NCBI GenBank assembly: GCA_021159475.1
Contig: JAGGRS010000065.1
Coordinates: forward strand, 1 to 8,149
DNA length: 8,149 nucleotides
Source: Candidatus Methanophagales archaeon
Lineage (GTDB): Archaea > Halobacteriota > Syntropharchaeia > Alkanophagales > Methanospirareceae
Direction: 5' to 3'
The notes beneath the pieces are model-generated. The model saw only the letters and a program-made list of their open reading frames with translations, was not told the origin of the DNA and made no database searches. A program made the position numbers and the translations under genes. This document shows positions 7,074 to 8,149 of this stretch, one piece after another (the stretch's first letter is position 1; every line of letters begins with the position of its first letter).

Positions 7074-7110
7074 CGTCCTCACCGCCCTGAAGGACGGAGG
7101 TTCCCGCTCC
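7071..7110 (+). mobile_element. Possible solitary right end (guide-RNA-like hairpin) of an IS200/IS605 TnpB-type element
   Basis: Starting at the receiver stop codon, the plus strand has a stem CCGCCC-TGAA-GGACGG (7082-7097, one C-A mismatch) flanked by CCTC and AGG and followed by TTCCCGC. This layout (a GTCCTC-type lead, a GC-rich stem with a TGAA loop, then GAGG-TTCC) resembles the 3' ends of TnpB-type elements in archaea as I remember them. Alternatively, CGTCC at 7074-7078 pairs perfectly with GGACG at 7092-7096. No TnpB gene is beside it, so if the match is real this is a relic or a solitary end. It could also simply be a hairpin acting at the 3' end of the receiver message. Confidence 0.4.
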
Positions 7111-7113
7111 GGA

Positions 7114-7129
7114 GAGCAGTGGAGCAGTG
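7114..7129 (+). repeat. Tandem 8-bp repeat GAGCAGTG
   Basis: Two exact adjacent copies of GAGCAGTG (7114-7121 and 7122-7129) follow the hairpin and overlap small pairings such as CTCCGGAG at 7107-7114. This is probably a slippage duplication in non-coding DNA; no function is evident. Confidence 0.5.
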
Positions 7130-7140
7130 GGTGCGCCACA

Positions 7141-7153
7141 ATTATTATAATTA
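7141..7153 (+). promoter_or_regulatory. Candidate TATA box of the radical SAM gene
   Basis: ATTATTATAATTA is centred about 32 bases before ATG 7179. At normal archaeal spacing this gives a leader of roughly 6 bases, so the message would be nearly leaderless, in keeping with the lack of a ribosome binding site near that ATG. Confidence 0.4.
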
Positions 7154-7178
7154 GGGGATAACAATAAAAACAGAACGA

Positions 7179-8051
7179 ATGGTGCGAAGAGGACCAGAAT
7201 CCGGGCATGATAAAAATAAAGATAGATACCGATACGTCCCTTTTATTACGCTCTCGGAGCTGAAGCCCCGCGTTTGGATTACCCTCTCCGGCTGCAACTT
7301 CAGGTGTAGAGGCTGTTTCAGTTTCGCTCGTGAGCCCATAGGCGAGCCGATGAGGGTTGAGGAATTAATAAACCTCGTGAAGAAGTCGTCCGCCACTTAT
7401 TATGGCGAGACACCACTGGAAGAGGCGGTAATAACAGGCGGCGAACCCACACTGGATAGAGATTACCTTGTGGACCTGGTATCACAACTAAAAGGATTTA
7501 TCGGCGATGTGGTGCTTGACACGAATGGATACCTCTTAGACGATAGTTACTTAGGAGAGCTATTAGAAGCGGGTCTAACGGAGGTTATGTTCGACCTGAA
7601 GGCGTGGGACGAGAAACTGCATGAATGGTACACCGGATACTCAAATAAAAGGATATTGGCGAATATAAGAAACGCATACGGGAAAGTAAAACTCGTGGTG
7701 AACACGGTGTATATACCTGGAATCGTGGACGAACGCGAGATAGAGCAAATAGCGAGGTTCTTAGCGGAGATAGACCGTAGAGGTGAGATAGATTACCGGA
7801 TTAATCGGTTCAACACGAGTCTCAGTCGCGAGAGAATATCGAGGAATCCGTATCCTGAGGAGATAGAGCACGCTTACTCAATTGTTGCTAAATACATGAA
7901 AAACGCAGTGATAGGTAAGAGTTGCGTGCGAGAGCGTAAGATAGAAGAGAAGAGGGGCTGGATAACGGTCTTCCCCGATGGAACGCTGAAAAGGCGCACG
8001 CTGGCTGATTACAGGGAAGAGAATAAGCGGATGGCGATAGCACGGGGGTGA
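7179..8051 (+). CDS. Radical SAM protein, PflA (glycyl-radical activating enzyme)-like
   Basis: An iron-sulfur enzyme of 290 residues that would use S-adenosylmethionine to generate a 5'-deoxyadenosyl radical. The 4Fe-4S motif is CNFRCRGC with C39, C43 and C46, in the expected context LSGCNFRC. TGGEPT at 86-91 is the SAM-contacting GGE motif. DTNG at 114-117, MFDLKAWD and WYTGYSNKRILANI match the PflA-like barrel. No second cysteine cluster is seen, so it looks like a minimal activating-enzyme type. No glycyl-radical enzyme or other substrate gene is nearby, so the reaction cannot be stated. ATG 7179 is the first in-frame ATG after a stop and has a TATA box but no ribosome binding site. The first 15 or so residues are poorly supported: another frame opens at ATG 7208 with MIKIKIDTDT, and a one-base shift would join it to DRYRYVPF. 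Confidence 0.85.
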   Translation: MVRRGPESGHDKNKDRYRYVPFITLSELKPRVWITLSGCNFRCRGCFSFAREPIGEPMRVEELINLVKKSSATYYGETPLEEAVITGGEPTLDRDYLVDLVSQLKGFIGDVVLDTNGYLLDDSYLGELLEAGLTEVMFDLKAWDEKLHEWYTGYSNKRILANIRNAYGKVKLVVNTVYIPGIVDEREIEQIARFLAEIDRRGEIDYRINRFNTSLSRERISRNPYPEEIEHAYSIVAKYMKNAVIGKSCVRERKIEEKRGWITVFPDGTLKRRTLADYREENKRMAIARG

Positions 8052-8149
8052 AAAGTGTTTCTCCCCGGATCGCCAACCAAGTGAATCGGGAATTTGAGAA
8101 GCTTATCCTACTATCCGTAGTAAGTGCTGTAAGAGCAACAAATGGGAAT
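8048..8149 (+). CDS. Possible start of an unknown gene, cut by the window edge
   Basis: A GTG at 8048 overlaps the radical SAM stop codon by four bases (GTGA), a common sign of translational coupling. The frame stays open for 34 codons to the window end, while the other two plus-strand frames have stops. The visible peptide is VKSVSPRIANQVNREF followed by a hydrophobic KLILLSVVSAV segment. I do not recognise it. An internal GTG at 8081 is an alternative start. So short an open frame may be chance. Confidence 0.3.
   Translation, partial: MKSVSPRIANQVNREFEKLILLSVVSAVRATNGN

Noticed and set aside
6564..7208. Long minus-strand frame opposite the receiver gene
   Set aside because: Shadow of the receiver CDS, whose conserved catalytic residues are on the plus strand.
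1..8149. CRISPR array, prophage, toxin-antitoxin or defence cluster
   Set aside because: No regularly spaced repeats, phage genes or recognisable defence domains were seen on either strand.

Overview
The window looks like a chromosomal segment of a euryarchaeal archaeon. The signs are deoxyhypusine synthase, an A-type ATP synthase subunit, a large Lhr-type helicase, a TrmB-like regulator with a PLD-like sensor domain, archaeal TATA-box spacing, a tRNA without encoded CCA, and an archaeal RNase P RNA. The style of the receiver domain and the PLD-type regulator suggests the Methanomicrobia/ANME-1 (Methanophagales) or Syntrophoarchaeia neighbourhood. That placement is inference and was not tested.

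Left half, minus strand, in order of transcription: deoxyhypusine synthase (4249-3278), the RNase P RNA gene rnpB (3237-2963), and an Lhr-family helicase (2948-90). The RNase P RNA is easy to miss because the longest helicase reading frame runs back into its 3' end. Recognising the RNA moves the helicase start to 2948. A bidirectional TATA-rich spacer (about 4250-4312) separates deoxyhypusine synthase from a plus-strand tRNA-Pro(GGG) at 4313-4386. The tRNA carries the unusual residue C33. A stand-alone A-type ATP synthase subunit C gene (4414-5469) follows 27 bases later. These are mostly translation, RNA-maturation and energy genes.

Right half: a minus-strand TrmB/PLD-like regulator (6426-5494, TTG start) converges on the ATPase gene. 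A 173-base divergent spacer, holding TATA boxes and a 9-bp direct repeat spaced by two helical turns, separates it from a plus-strand stand-alone receiver protein (6600-7073). Directly after the receiver stop codon is a hairpin resembling the right end, or guide-RNA 3' end, of an IS200/IS605-type (TnpB) element, with no transposase left beside it. A PflA-like radical SAM protein (7179-8051) follows, overlapped by 4 bases by a possible gene that runs off the right edge.

Most genes are ordinary core genes. The most notable points are the rnpB-to-helicase coupling, the C33 tRNA-Pro, the ATPase subunit outside its usual operon, and the solitary TnpB-type end. I see no clear evidence of a large undescribed system.
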